NCBI RefSeq assembly: GCF_921293095.1 | Contig: NC_060253.1 | Span: 79,211,992 to 79,275,991, forward strand | From: Ischnura elegans | Taxonomy: Eukaryota; Arthropoda; Insecta; Odonata; Coenagrionidae | Reading direction: 5' to 3' | Length of the DNA: 64,000 nt | Part shown: positions 46,070 to 57,949 of the stretch, one piece after another | Layout of the letters: the number at the start of each line of letters is the position of its first letter | How positions within the stretch are numbered: position 1 is the stretch's first letter | Made by a program: the position numbers and the translations under genes | The notes under the pieces: model-generated | What the model was told of the DNA's origin: nothing | What the model saw: the letters and a program-made list of their open reading frames with translations, nothing else | Database searches by the model: none

Positions 46070-46560
46070 AGTTCATGGCCAAGTGAACCCTTTGCGGTAT
46101 GGTCAATAGGTATGGGGTGGGTGGTGAGGAACAAGGAATCGTAATGAAAGGTGGGTGGACGGTTGACGGCGAGGAGAACCGTAGATGAGGAGACGGAGGG
46201 AGTGAGGCATCACGGGAAAAGGGTATCGGAGCAATTTATGGAAAGGGGATGAAGGGTGGGGGAAGTAGGGAAGGGAGGCGCTTTGGGAGGGGGAATTGTT
46301 CTGGCGTGGGAGGTTTATAAGATTTTTTGATTAATGAAAGCGTCGCAAAGGATTGATTGTGTAGAAGCTTCCAGTGTGGGGATATAATTAGCAAATTGGC
46401 CGTGGGGAGGAAAAGCATTGCATTCGTGCCTCGGCCATACATCATAGCTGAGGATGCTTTTTTTATATCTTTTTCCACCTTTTTTCCAGGCCTTTTATTT
46501 CGTTATTTCTTATCCCCTCAATCTCCCTTTCTTTCTCTTTCTCTCTCCCTCTCTGATAAA
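46070..46560. other. G-rich islet followed by CT-rich tract
   Basis: The plus strand is G-rich from 46110 to 46315 (GGGGATGAAGGGTGGGGGAA at about 46245). It passes to pyrimidines at 46470-46555, ending in TTTCTCTCTCCCTCTCTG. Frames on both strands are compositional. Confidence 0.35.
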
Positions 46561-46564
46561 TGCG

Positions 46565-47580
46565 CCTATTAACTCTCACGGTTTTGTGATTCTTGGTCTT
46601 CTCCTGCAAGTTTTTTCTTTCTTCCGCAGCTTACTGTGTCGGAGACTCAGAAATTTAGTTTGTTTTTCGGTTTTTGTCGAGTCCATTCTTTGCGAAGTGT
46701 GTTTTATTTTGAACAATGGACAAGGAGGTGAGCGGTACCTTGAAAAATTATTGATATTGCGTCTTGAGATAATAGTTTCAGGTATAAAATGTGGTATGTG
46801 CGTTTGTCTTAACCTTATGTGAGCCTCGAAAGATGAGATTATACAACAAATTTATAACATAGTACTGAGCACAGAATGAAGAAAGATTATCCGATAGACC
46901 TTTAATTTGATCTGTCTGTGGCTATAATCGTAACGACTGCTACATAATGATAAAAGGGTGGCTAATCTTACCTTTGTTGTTAAAGATCGGCATAATTGTC
47001 TTGAAATCGTCCTTGAAGCATGTGAACGTGAATGAAGATAAATATTTCTGTTTGCTTTCCTATTTCACCCACAAGTCATCGATATGATAGGATCCTGGAT
47101 TGAAATTAATTTTATTTAATAATCTTCAATTTTATTTTCTATTATAATTAACTCGAACCCAAAAATGGTACTAGCTAGCTCGTAAAACTTTTTTAGGCGC
47201 ATTAGGTATTACTTTATTTTATCACGCATCTTTAACGTTCAGTAAAAATGCCACAGATGAGACTGCTTTCTCCGTCAGTAATGAGGCATTCTTAACTGAA
47301 AAACAGTCGGGTGTTATAACCAGGACGAATCTCTGGTAAATCCCTCGAAAGAGGGCATCCTCCTGGCGCCTTCATGAATTCATTAACATTTTTTTTGTTA
47401 AATATCCAATTTCTCGGGCTACATAATCCATTTCGTCTCTGTCTGGAGCCAAAGATCCAGCCGATATCCAGTAGCCCGAGACGTCAGTTATGAGCGAACG
47501 CGGTTATATCCCCAGCAATCTCTTTGGCGAAATTATGAATCCTTCCCAAAAACGCCCTCAGCATTAATTAAAGCATATCT
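46565..47580. other. AT-rich non-coding stretch
   Basis: No gene supported. Confidence 0.45.
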
Positions 47581-47584
47581 CACC

Positions 47585-48235
47585 ATAGGGGAAACGGACA
47601 TTAAGGGCGGGGGATGCGGATAAAAGGAATGCGGGCCTTACATATATATATACCACCCCTCCCGATCCCCTCGTCTTCGGCCCACACCACCATCGCAAGA
47701 GGGCTAAGAGGCAAACAAAACAAAAAAAAAAAACTACGAAGGCGCTTCTCCAAGATCTCAGCCGCGTGATGTGTAAAAATCGTGGGGCATAAAAAAGATA
47801 AGGGAATAAGGCGCATTATATTCCCAATCTACCCCTCCGTTAAATTCCTTCTCTCTTCTTCACTCCACTTTGCTATTTCACTCCGGGAAAGCCGAAAAGA
47901 AGTTTTCGTGTGAGAGCAGATATGTGAGAAGGGATATATAGGGGTATTCTGTAGGAGTGTGGGGGAAAACGGTACCGCTCCGAGGACATGGGAAGTAAAG
48001 GAGAAGATTGTGCCGGGAGCCCGATTAATCAATGGGATAGCTTAGGAAGAAGAGGGTGGTTCGCCGTAAAAGAGGGGAGGGGTGAGACGGTGGTCTGGGA
48101 TGTGAGTATGGGGGGAACTGTTTCCAGGGGAAGGGATATAACAACTGGAAAATTAAGAGGTGGAGTATTATGGAGATATGAACGGGGTATGAGCGGAAAG
48201 GAAAATATGGCGAAAAAATTCGAACTTAGACGTAG
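47585..48235. other. GC-rich islet with TATATA runs
   Basis: ACATATATATATACCACCCC at about 47641 and GGGATATATAGGGGTATTC at about 47932 sit beside C-rich and G-rich stretches respectively. The 83-residue plus frame at 47988-48239 is G, R and K rich and has no domain. Confidence 0.35.
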
Positions 48236-48239
48236 CTAA

Positions 48240-49640
48240 AAGAGTGAAGTAAGTAGTTAAGTGTAAAGAGTAATCCTGGAGGACTTGAAGATGTGAATAT
48301 ATTGTGCAGGAGTGCAAGTGGTAAATTTTGAGAAAAAAGAAGGACGAAGAAAGTTTAAAAGGATTGCTACTAGGTAGAGGTTGAAGTGTGCAATACATAG
48401 GAAAATGCTATTTGCTTGGAAAATCAGTGAAGTCTTGTACGGATTTATCCAAAATATCCATGCACGGAATTAATAAATGTAATGAAATGTTGTGTTCATT
48501 GATATTTCTTCGTTAAAAACTCATAAAGTGAGAAATATGTACGAATAATTTCTAAAGCACGAAATTTTGGTAGGTAAAATATATTTTGGTTTGATTTGGT
48601 GGTTCCCTACTGCATAATTTTTGGCAATGTATTTTCGTGATTCCCACTTAGTTAAACAGTTATCGACCTCCAAACTTTCTGTGGCAGACTCCGACTATGA
48701 CTTCACAAGAGAAGTCGGTATTCTGAATCCTATAGATAAACCTGCACTGTTCCTGCACAGAATTGGATTAACAAGCAGCTCTTTCAGGGTAACCGACGTT
48801 ATTTAAATTTACCACGCATCACTTAGAGACAGTTACATCCAACAATGCTTACAATCTTTGATTGGGCCTTCAAAATTCCTTCGAAAAAAAAACAAGTTAC
48901 TGCGTAGAAATTACTTTTAAAATATTTTATATATTTTGTATAGGTTATTTAAATTTCTCATTTAGATTAAATTTTAATTTATTAGCAATTATAACTCATC
49001 TTTCTTCCCAACTTGTCGAAGGTTTTATTGATAGGCATATGAAATACTTTCATTCTCCTCGATAGTTGAATAGAAATCAGTAGGTATCATCTCTAGGTAT
49101 CAAAATGGGATTGATGAATCCTAATGTGATATTTAGTTAGGCTATAATTGGCCATGATCTAATAAATTACAATACTTAAATTTCAAATTATTTTACTCTT
49201 AAACCAATGCAGTAGTGTCCCCGAGTAGAGCTGCGTGCGACCTTTTGCGTAATTAGGGATACATATCCTAATGTTTCACGTAATATGGCTAATAATGGAT
49301 GCGCTTGTATCTGAAGTTATAGTAAAATTGGTTTGTTAATAATTAAATAATAAAATTAATTTTTTAATATTTTTAAAATGAAGTTTCAATAAAAATTAAT
49401 TCACTGTGTATCTGTGTGTTCAGAAACAGGAAGTTTGACGGGGTAGATGGAAAGAAAGGAAGATCGGTGTTAGATTGCAAATTTGTTGATTTATGTGAAC
49501 GCATTGCGGACTTTTGTTAATAAAATATTCCTTTTGGTACAATTATCCTAGAGTTACATATAGTGGAGCAAAGTAATTTACATATTCAGTATTTTTCATG
49601 CATTCCACCTCCTAGCATATGTTAACTAGTATTTCCATAT
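48240..49640. other. AT-rich non-coding stretch
   Basis: No gene or repeat supported. Confidence 0.45.
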
Positions 49641-49649
49641 GTTTTTCGA

Positions 49650-50545
49650 CGTAGAACCAAAGAGTGAAAGAACTTTCAAGGGCCAAGTGAGGGAATGAAT
49701 CAAGTTTGTCAGGGCGACTATAAGAAAAGCTATTCCGGCGAAAATGCTGCCGGAGCGATGGTACAAGTGGGAACTTGGTCGTGCCGGAGATGGGGAAAGG
49801 AGAAAGAATATAGTTGCGGCTAGGAAACACTACGCCGACTGGTGTTTTCGGAAGAAAAGTTGAAAGTAGTATATACGGTTGAAGACCTGGAGATAACAGC
49901 TTGGTTTTGAGGTGGGAGGACGACGAGTTGCGGAGATCTGGGGTCGTGTTATGTCGGGAAGGGGGTGTGACGGGCAGGGGGTGGTTTTGGTGGGGGGGTT
50001 GAAGTGATGCGCTGGGGAAGGAGACGACGGTGTTGGTGTGTGAGGATAAATTGTCGAGCTGGAGAAGGGGCTAATGGAGGGGGATGGGAGGTGTGTGAGA
50101 CTGGAAAGACTGAGAGTACACAAAAGTTAATTGGATGTGGGAGTAATGGTTGAGGCGAAGGGAGGAGGGGAGGGAAGGACTGGCCGGTGTAGGTGTGGAA
50201 GGCATGGGGTGGTCGGTCGTATTAGAGTGGGGATGAGTTTGCTTGGGTTTGTGGTAGGAGTGGATCGCTGTGGAGGGACAAGGATGAGTCGCAGAGTATA
50301 TAAAGAGTAAGGATGATTTAGGGGCATGATACAATTCCTCGAGACGGGAGTATGGCAAAGTTTTCCTCTCCTTCTCCACGACCCCTCCCCCCACCTATCA
50401 TCTATCTTTTCTTTTTCTTCGCGCTCTCTTCATCCCGTTATGTTTTTCAGTGCCGACTGCTCGAGGCCTATTGTTGGAAACTTTTAGCGCCGACGGAATT
50501 CAATGAGTGGGATCAGAGATTTCTTAGCCCGAGTAAGAGTGGGGT
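49650..50545. other. G-rich islet with quadruplex motif and TATA-like site
   Basis: G-rich plus strand over about 700 bp, then CT-rich from 50365 to 50440. A four-run G-quadruplex pattern (GGG-AA-GGGGG-TGTGAC-GGG-CA-GGGGG) lies at 49956-49981, with another G7 run at 49991. AGAGTATATAAAGAGTAAGG at about 50293 contains a good TATAAA word. The minus-strand frames of 66-107 residues (49830-50394) are H, P, S and T rich and look like composition. Confidence 0.45.
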
Positions 50546-50549
50546 ATGA

Positions 50550-51535
50550 TTAAATTCATGGCATTGGCATGTGTAACGTCTCCCGTTGTTGGCATATGTA
50601 ACGTCTCCCCATTCAGGATTTTTGATAATCATTTATTACCAAGGCTGTGCGGGCTGTCTCTGCTTGTCTAAATTATGGATATAATCTGCACAACATGCTC
50701 ATTCACTCGTGGGTGTGAAATTTAATTTCGGTTACTTTTGTTTTTTTTTGGTCGCTTTAATCTGGATTTTTTTATATGTTTTGCATATCGCATCAATGAT
50801 AAATTAAAAGAATCTATAATATCTTATGGTTGTGAAATTTAGTTGCGATTACTTCTATTTTATTGCACGTTTCAGTATGAAATTTTTAATCCGTTTTCCA
50901 TATCCCATCACGCTGAAAACCATCAGTGATATCTTGAATTTCAACGGGATAAATCTTTTTCATACTTGCAGAAATATTCATTCATCAAATTTCTTTTGAT
51001 GATTTAACCGATATTCGTGAATATTTAGCTCACTCTTAATTTTTTCGGATTTATTTTTACCAATTCTCTACATTTCGAAGACTAACACTCTTCGTATTTG
51101 CAATTATTTTGCAAATATAGAGGAAGATTCATACGATAGCGCGCATGGTCTCTGTTGAAATTTAAAATTAATGGGCCTTTCTCGCATCCGAACGTGTACT
51201 TCCTCATCTAGGATTAGTCCATCCTTATTGGAAACAGCGCGATATCGCCACGGTGGGATACATTAAAAGGAAAAAAAAACATTTCATCACGGAAGATATA
51301 AAACCGTACCTATGTAGGAGTTTCCCTCTGATATTAAAAAATAAGCTTGATTTTTGAAAAATAACAAAACTCCATGCACTAGGGAACTCACGTCTCTGAG
51401 AGAAGCGAGTGTCGAATTTGAAGCAAATATTTCTAATATCTGTGTGTAAAATGTGTAACGCAAAGGAATGCGCGAATTCGTAAAAAATAATAATAATTAT
51501 AGCAACAATATCGGTATCCCTTGGAGACCTTGGGG
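50550..51535. other. AT-rich non-coding stretch
   Basis: A short direct repeat GGCAT..G..TAACGTCTCCC occurs twice at 50561-50607. No gene supported. Confidence 0.45.
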
Positions 51536-51539
51536 CTAT

Positions 51540-52100
51540 TAATGGGAAGGGAAATGTAGGACCTAAAAGGGGTGGGTATGGGGGTGATGTTGCCTATGTG
51601 GGATGCATTTAGGGATAAATACACAGACGAGCATAACGCAAGGAGAGTTGGGTGGGTTTTGGTTGGATGGAAGGAGGCAAGGATTTGGAGAGTGGGAAGC
51701 ATACATAGCTCTCTCCGAAAATCTATCATTCCCTTCGCACTGGCCAAATAGTCCCTCTGCCTCCCTTGAACACACAGAGAGAGACACATGCCCACACTCC
51801 AACACACATTCCCTCTCATACACTCACGCATTCCGGTTCTCCGTTTGGAAATATAATCCAGCCTGCCTCTCATCTTCCCTTCTCTCCACAAGCGCGACCA
51901 CATTCGGAACACACACGAAACCAACACATGTGCTCACAGCGGCTCACGTGGGCGCTCACAATATGTACATACAGGAGAAGAGCCACAAACGCGTCGATGC
52001 AAACAACAGTCCAACACTCGCCCTCAAGTCCACCCCGCCCTGCCTACTCCAATTCTCCCCGATAAACCCCTTCATCTTTGTAGCGTGCCGATGGTATGAG
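51540..52100. other. CA/CT-rich islet
   Basis: ACACACAGAGAGAGACACAT at about 51770 and many CACAC words. It holds the longest open frame of the window (188 residues, 51603-52169, plus) and a 164-residue frame on the opposite strand over the same bases. Both strands being open, with no motif, argues that the low-complexity sequence rather than a protein keeps them open. Confidence 0.4.
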
Positions 52101-52182
52101 AGGTCTCTTACGTTGCCAAAACTGAAATATGTAGAGAGTACATGGCGTTATAATATTTATATGAATTAGTCTTATAATCTGT

Positions 52183-52351
52183 CTTTAAAAAATGAACATA
52201 ATGAAAGTACTTGTGTATTTCCACACTTCTTTGTTTCTACCGATCCAGATTTAGGCAACATGAAAATGGCATTATGTGCCCAAACCTGGGTCGGTAGGAA
52301 TAAAATAAGTGTGGATATAGTCAAACACTTCCATTATGTTAAATATTAAAG
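52183..52351. mobile_element. Foldback element with nearly full-length stem
   Basis: The left arm (52183-52258) and inverted right arm (52278-52351) pair over about 75 bases with scattered mismatches. The inner 52221-52314 stem is the best part: CACACTT.TTT, CTACCGA.CCAG.TTT.GGCA on one side and its complement on the other, around a loop of about 20 bases. Parts recur at 52470-52510 (GAAACCATGGTCGGTAGG) and 52563-52630 (AGAGAGTATGTAGCGTTA against AGAGAGTACATGGCGTTA at 52132), showing a second, broken copy. A MITE/foldback is the simplest reading; a microRNA-like precursor is less likely. Confidence 0.7.
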
Positions 52352-52359
52352 ATATTCCA

Positions 52360-53620
52360 GTGATCTTCGTATGAAATCGCTTTAAGCTTGACGTGGAGGA
52401 AATGCAATATATCTATGATAAAATATTAATAACAGTGGTAATTTCCATCTTTCGAGGGAATTGGCATAGAAAATAACATAATAGTGCCGAAACCATGGTC
52501 GGTAGGTGACACATATATTAAATTTTGGAAATATTTTGTTTTTTGTTTTATCGTGGAGATATAGAGAGTATGTAGCGTTACAAAATTTATGTGAATGAAC
52601 ATAATAGACTGTATCAAAAAAGAACGCAATGCACTAGTCGTTTCTTGTAGTTCAATTATTTGTCATATTTTAGTTCTGTAAATGAGTGGTACGAATGACA
52701 TAATAATAATTGGAATTTCAATCTTAAATTTTATCTCCAGATATTTTGGTATTTTTCACATCGAATGCCATGTACTCCCTGTGTAATCAATGTTTTAGCG
52801 CAGTAAGTGCTAAAATATTGTTTAAGATCTTCCAATTTTTCTCTCCACATCCAATAAGGAACTATATTTTATCAAATTAATTCCTTCGAGCATTAGGTCA
52901 TCTAAGAGCAACTTGAATTTAATGAGTGGTTAATGAATTTTACTTACCGCATACAATTACTTGGAATAAGAAATTGGATTCAAATTAACGTAGGTTTTTG
53001 ACGACATACATATGCTGCCTTATGGGTGAAAATAATGAGATATTTAACCTTTAATCTTTTCCCAGTTCCCTTTATTTTCCAAAGCAGAATTTAGGTTGAT
53101 TAGATTCCGAAAAGGGGAGGAGAATGAGAGGAAGAATATGAAATATCCGTGGCATAAATTACCTCCTCGTAAGAGGTGATGACGAGAGCACCGCCATCGC
53201 TTCGTAATAAACAATCGGTGACTTCTGTCGAACCTCTAAATACGGAGGAAAATATCTATGTTTAAAAAGTATGGATTGTAATCATTCTTTCAACATGAAA
53301 AAGTTATTGCCGCGCGATCAATAGCAAATAATAAAGTTATCTTAGCCAATCACGCCATCTAAGCTACCCCTTCATTACCTAGCTTAAAATTCTCTCCATC
53401 TTTGTTTCATTGCAGTAAATAGATATTTATGGGCTAACCTCCTAGGTCAGTTTTCAAATATGAATAACTAACTCTTGTGAGGGAAAACAACTTGTCGAAA
53501 AATTGAAGATTTTATGCCAATTGAAATTTTGAGTAAACAAAGCAATATTTTGAACGCGTCAAATGTTCAATAAAGAATCACCTCATTCAATACAAGAATT
53601 CACCGTTCCATTAACGATTC
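52360..53620. other. AT-rich stretch with remnants of the 52.2-kb foldback
   Basis: The pieces at 52470-52630 are related to the foldback just upstream. No gene is visible beyond that. Confidence 0.45.
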
Positions 53621-53639
53621 AACTTGATGCGATGCAGTT

Positions 53640-54250
53640 GCGATAAATCGCGTATCGGCGACGATGCGATCTCAGTGGTCTTACTCTCAGCCGTGGATGT
53701 GCGAACACCCCCATCCCTTTTTCTCCTCCATTTCCTTTCTTCCTCCCCACCCTACCCCGTATCCTCAGTCACCCTTTCGGCCGACCCTCCACCACCACCA
53801 CCTCCCTCATTTATTCCCTCCACACTGTCGCAATTAACGCCGTCGCCGGCGCACCTTCACACCCCCCGACATAACCGAGCTATCCTCACCCCTCCGCTGC
53901 AAACCAACACATGCACACGCACCGGGAGGAAGAGCGACCGTTGGGCTGGCACTGACAACGTGACCCGTGCACATATCCTATTCCGTTCACTCCCTTCCTC
54001 CTCTCGCTCTGCTCACCTTCGCGTCCGTCCTCCTCCTGTTTAAGCCACCCCCACCCATCGCATCTCTGTGTGCATCGGTCCTGCGCGCATGTACCAATTC
54101 CTCGTCCCACATAACCGAATCCAATTCGCGCTCCTCTGTCTCTCTCCGCGATTTTGCTCCCCATCTTCGGAGCGGAGATTTTTGCGTCTATAGTGGCGAG
54201 AGCGATTTTGGAAGCTTCTCTAGGAATCCATTGATACATTTATTCATGTA
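53640..54250. other. CpG- and C-rich islet
   Basis: CTCCACCACCACCACCTCCC at about 53787 and ACGCCGTCGCCGGCGCACC at about 53838, with further CpG words to 54180. Frames of 94-139 residues on both strands are P, S and T rich or R and G rich without domains. Confidence 0.4.
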
Positions 54251-54529
54251 AGGTAACAATGTTAGGTTTAACAATGCTAACATTATGATCATAATGGCCC
54301 TTCATCATGATCATAAGGTTCAACATCAAATTCATCTATTACGAATTATCTTTACAAGTGTGGCGATAGCAAAATAACTTCTACAGGTGATAGATAGTAG
54401 AGAACTCCTCGTCTAACATAACCGAATACAATTCGCCCCATCTTGGGAGCAGAGATTTTTGCGTCCATTGTGGCGGGAGAAATTTTGAAAGCTTTTCTGG
54501 GAATCCATTGATAAATATTTATGTAATTA
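54100..54529. repeat. Direct duplication at the islet edge, about 304-bp offset
   Basis: CCTCGTC, ACATAACCGAAT.CAATTCG, GAGATTTTTGCGTC, AGTGGCG or TGTGGCG, and GGAATCCATTGATA occur in order at 54100-54250 and 54406-54529. The first copy has about 30 additional CpG-rich bases. GCTAACATTATGATC, which follows copy 1 at 54273, reappears at about 54729 after copy 2. Copy 2 therefore seems to carry about 190 bp of inserted sequence. Confidence 0.7.
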
Positions 54530-54534
54530 GGTTA

Positions 54535-54722
54535 TTCTTTGGCGGAATTAAATTGGTCTTCCGAAGAGCTTTTATTAAAACACTACCACGGTTTAGACGG
54601 TTTTGGTCATCGTCTGGTCTGGACCATTCTGTGGGAAAACAAAGTTATATTTATTCATGCTAAACGTTCAGAAAATTCCACAAAGTATCGCTGGAAAACA
54701 CCAACTTAATTGGGGTATTTGC
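54535..54722. repeat. Possible small insertion in duplicate copy 2
   Basis: This segment is absent from the equivalent place after copy 1 (about 54255). AATTAAATTGGTCTTCC near its left end (54547) is imperfectly inverted near the right end (about 54692-54711, complement AATTAAGTTGGTGTTTTCC). A short MITE is possible; the target duplication is not clear. Confidence 0.4.
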
Positions 54723-54739
54723 ACTCAAAATTGCTAACA

Positions 54740-56490
54740 TTATGATCCTTCTCCATCGTAAAAGATGCATCAGCACCTCTGGTTTCCCGATAGAAATATT
54801 CTGTTAGGACGACGTGACCCGGAAAAAGGAGATGCTCATTACGTTGACTGCATAATATTTCCACGGCCTTGGCGTATCTTTGGGTTATAGGTCGATTTGT
54901 GTTGACGTTTATCAAAAGCTATCATTTACAAATGGTATCTTGCGAAGGATCCATCGCCTCCTCAAAATCGCATCTATGATGAATAACCTCCACAAGTGTA
55001 TAAGTAATAGATTTTCCTTTCGGGGTAAAAATAACCTTTATCCATTATTTTTCACATATTTTGAAGCCCATATTTAATTAACGTTGCTCTGAACTCTGCG
55101 GAAAAATTAAATAATACTCTTTCGAATCTTCCTACCTTTTTAAGTTCTGAGGATTTGTTTACGTTGTGGAATAATTTTAAATTATCTATCTTTATTTGTA
55201 TCCATATTTGTGGCATCCATGCCAAGTCAATTCATTCACATCTATTGCATGAACATAATTTCCTTCAAAAGGAAGGTAGTATATTGGAGTAGTATTTGTT
55301 GCTTGCGAAGCGTCTATGACTGAGGTCGTTACCACCACTTGTAAATTAGAGTAAACTATGGTACTTTCTGATTTTCTTTTTCGCTAATCGGTGATTACGA
55401 TGGCAGACAACTATTAGAGATATGATGTGCTTGACTTTGGTCCAATTTTGACCCCTCTAAGTCTACTCGACAGACCTTTTTATAAATAATCATTTCCCTT
55501 CAGTACTTTTATTTTGATAAACATTTCATACTTTCTGTTTTCTATAATTTCACAGGAATCAATTACGTTAAAACTTCTCAGGCTTTGAGGCTGGTGCTAG
55601 CGTAATAATGAACACAATAGGTATATAGGGAGGAAGCTTTCATGAAGAATTCTTAATGAAGGACTATGTCAGTCATGGCATGTTTATAATGCTCGAAGAA
55701 TAAAAAAGCAGCTTTAAATATTGATCAAATCCGTCAAGGGTTTTATGGCAACTCCATTACGCCGACTTGCCTCCCTGAAAAAAAAAATGATAATGTTACC
55801 CATTATTAATGTTACTTAATTAAAGTTATCACCTTTTCTTGTGGAAATTATGGTATTAATTTTTCAAAAAAGTATGTGGTAAAATATGACCCTTTCATCT
55901 CTGAATTGTCGTTAAGCAACTGTTAAATTGGATAGTAGTTATCATAAAATATTTGCAATTTCGCTGATTGTTGCAGGAGCTTGTTGAATTAGGTCTTTAG
56001 CGAGAATTTTTTTCAGTGAGCATTACTTACTCCATTACGGATCAATTGAAATCTATAGACCTTTAACTCAAAGAGTCGTACTACTTTATTATATGGTGCT
56101 GCCTTTTGTAAGAAATTAATAAACTTCAATTGCGGTAAGCGTTCTAGCTTCCTTCCATTTACGCATATCCGATGAATGTTCCGTATTCATGGAAATACTA
56201 CTGAGAGAGCGAGACAGTCAGAATTTCGGTAGCTCATCGTTTTGCTTGTGTTAGAAGACTGTATTGAAAATTAGGTAATTCCCATGTGGTATCTACATGT
56301 GATCTAGAGGGTAATTTGCAACTTATTTTCCCATTTGTATGAAGTAGTGGCTCTTTAAACTGTACTAAATTCCTGAGTTATTTGTTGAGTCAGCGTAATT
56401 TTTTCGTCCGGTTGAGTAACCAAGATCCGATTGTGTAGAAGATTATAGGTGCATAATAAGATGATTATATATTGCAGGGCTTTCTTCCTT
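54740..56490. other. AT-rich non-coding stretch
   Basis: No gene supported. Confidence 0.45.
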
Positions 56491-56499
56491 CCATACATA

Positions 56500-57600
56500 C
56501 TCTTACCTATTCGGTTCCCAATCCATACGGTATAAAGTCGCTTTCCGAATTCTCACGGCCGCTCACCCTCCCCCTTGGATCACTCTAGGGCACTACACCT
56601 ACGCAAGGCACAGAGCATTCCGACTATTAACCTGGTGGGAATTCTTCTGAGGACTGAAATGCCTTATTGCCTAATGGCATACGCATGGCTATGGAGGTTG
56701 CGAGGCTAGGTTGCGGAAAAAGAGAATAATGTTAACAAAATTTTCTAAATTCTTTGACGACTTACGTAATTGTCAGTTACGAATATTTCGAGAGTCCAAA
56801 TTCACACGTACGTCTACAGCTTCACTTAGTACGATACGAGAATAGTAAGCAAGCTTCCAATGCCTGTAGTATGGTTTGTCCGGTGATACGGGAACTGGGC
56901 GAAGTGATATCGTTAAAAAATTTCTCATATTGATAAGGGAAGAAGGTAAATATTCTTAATGACATTTCATGGCTGAGCGATGACATTATTATTTTACGTA
57001 AATTCTGCAATTACAGTAATTCTGGTGAATCGCCATTTTCGTCTTACGTCATTCACTTTGCTTTTTGTCTGTCTTTTCATGGAATAATCAACCCACCTTC
57101 ACCAATGCACATACCATAGGTACACACCGAAATTTCACGGTTCCACCTCCTCCGCCATGGGTCACTACAGAGCACAACACCGCCGCACGTAGGGCTGCAA
57201 AAGTCCTCGCTTTCCGCTTCCCCTACCTATCTCTCCGGCCGACCCCGTCAATTTTTTTGGATGGGTCTATCCTCTCGCGCACGGCTGACGTCAAATGCAA
57301 AATCCTGACCGCCCGTGACTCGACCGCTTCACCTGATGAACCCCCTTAACCCTTTCCGTGACCCCTTTGCTCCGCCATACACAGCCCGCCTTCCGCACCA
57401 AAGCCAAGCCAAGCACCTACACACTCCCTGGCTCCTTTCTCTCTCCCGTTTTGTCCCTTGCCGCACCCCATGTGCCATTGTTGGCCTTTTGGGTCGGCTG
57501 CCTGTCCAATGTGCTCATCCTACGCCGTCATTGTTGCGACCGCCTTTTCGTAATCTCATGCCTATGGACCCAAATTGTGTAACGAACACCTCATTATTCC
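56500..57600. other. Mixed region with C-rich islet at 57090-57580
   Basis: CGGTTCCACCTCCTCCGCC at about 57139 and CTCTCCGGCCGACCCCGTC at about 57231. Overlapping frames of 74-111 residues are P, T and R rich and lack domains. Confidence 0.35.
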
Positions 57601-57655
57601 AATGCGACCGAGAAAAAGTACGCCCTGCCAGTGTAAATATCCAATTTTAATATTT

Positions 57656-57871
57656 GCCGGCCTCGGTGGCGGCGGGGTAACGTTCTCGCCTGCCAAACAA
57701 GAGGTCGCGGGTTCGAATCCCGCCTGGGTTAGGTTTCCCCGGTCCAGGGCATGGTTGTTTGTGTACGTTTACTTGTTACATTTGTTGAACATCCCGGTGT
57801 GAAATGGCCAATAAGAGCTGTATCCGGTGGTTTGAAAAAAAAAATATAAAAAAAAATAAAATAAAAATATA
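57656..57871 (+). mobile_element. SINE, tRNA-Gly-like head, complete copy
   Basis: It starts GCCGGCCTCGGTGGCGGCGG, continues GTTCTCGCCTGCCAAACAAG and has a perfect B box GCGGGTTCGAATCCCGCC. The body contains GGTCCAGGGCATGGTTGT and AATGGCCAATAAGAGCTG. It ends in a long A-rich tail with TA interruptions (57835-57871). CTCGCCTGCCA equals the tRNA-Gly(GCC) anticodon arm, so a tRNA-Gly origin is likely. This is the best-preserved copy in the window and the reference for the other three. Confidence 0.92.
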
Positions 57872-57949
57872 AACCAAGAATGAAGTTCGCTATGAAACCG
57901 GTCAACGATAAAAATAATCCATCGATCCTAGTTACTGTTTTTAATTATA

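Noticed and set aside
51433..52169. Longest open frames of the window (188 residues plus, 164 residues minus) as genes
   Set aside because: They overlap on opposite strands in CA/CT-rich low-complexity DNA, have no domain, and their residue content follows base composition.
52221..52314. Bona fide microRNA gene
   Set aside because: The stem extends far beyond a normal precursor and a second broken copy lies nearby, so a foldback transposon is the simpler reading without small-RNA data.
53624..54251. 139- and 117-residue frames as a gene
   Set aside because: Proline/serine/threonine or arginine/glycine bias, open on both strands, and crossing a local duplication.
57656..57735. Functional tRNA-Gly gene
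   Set aside because: The head lacks a paired acceptor stem and continues directly into a SINE body with an A-rich tail; three more copies share that body or head.
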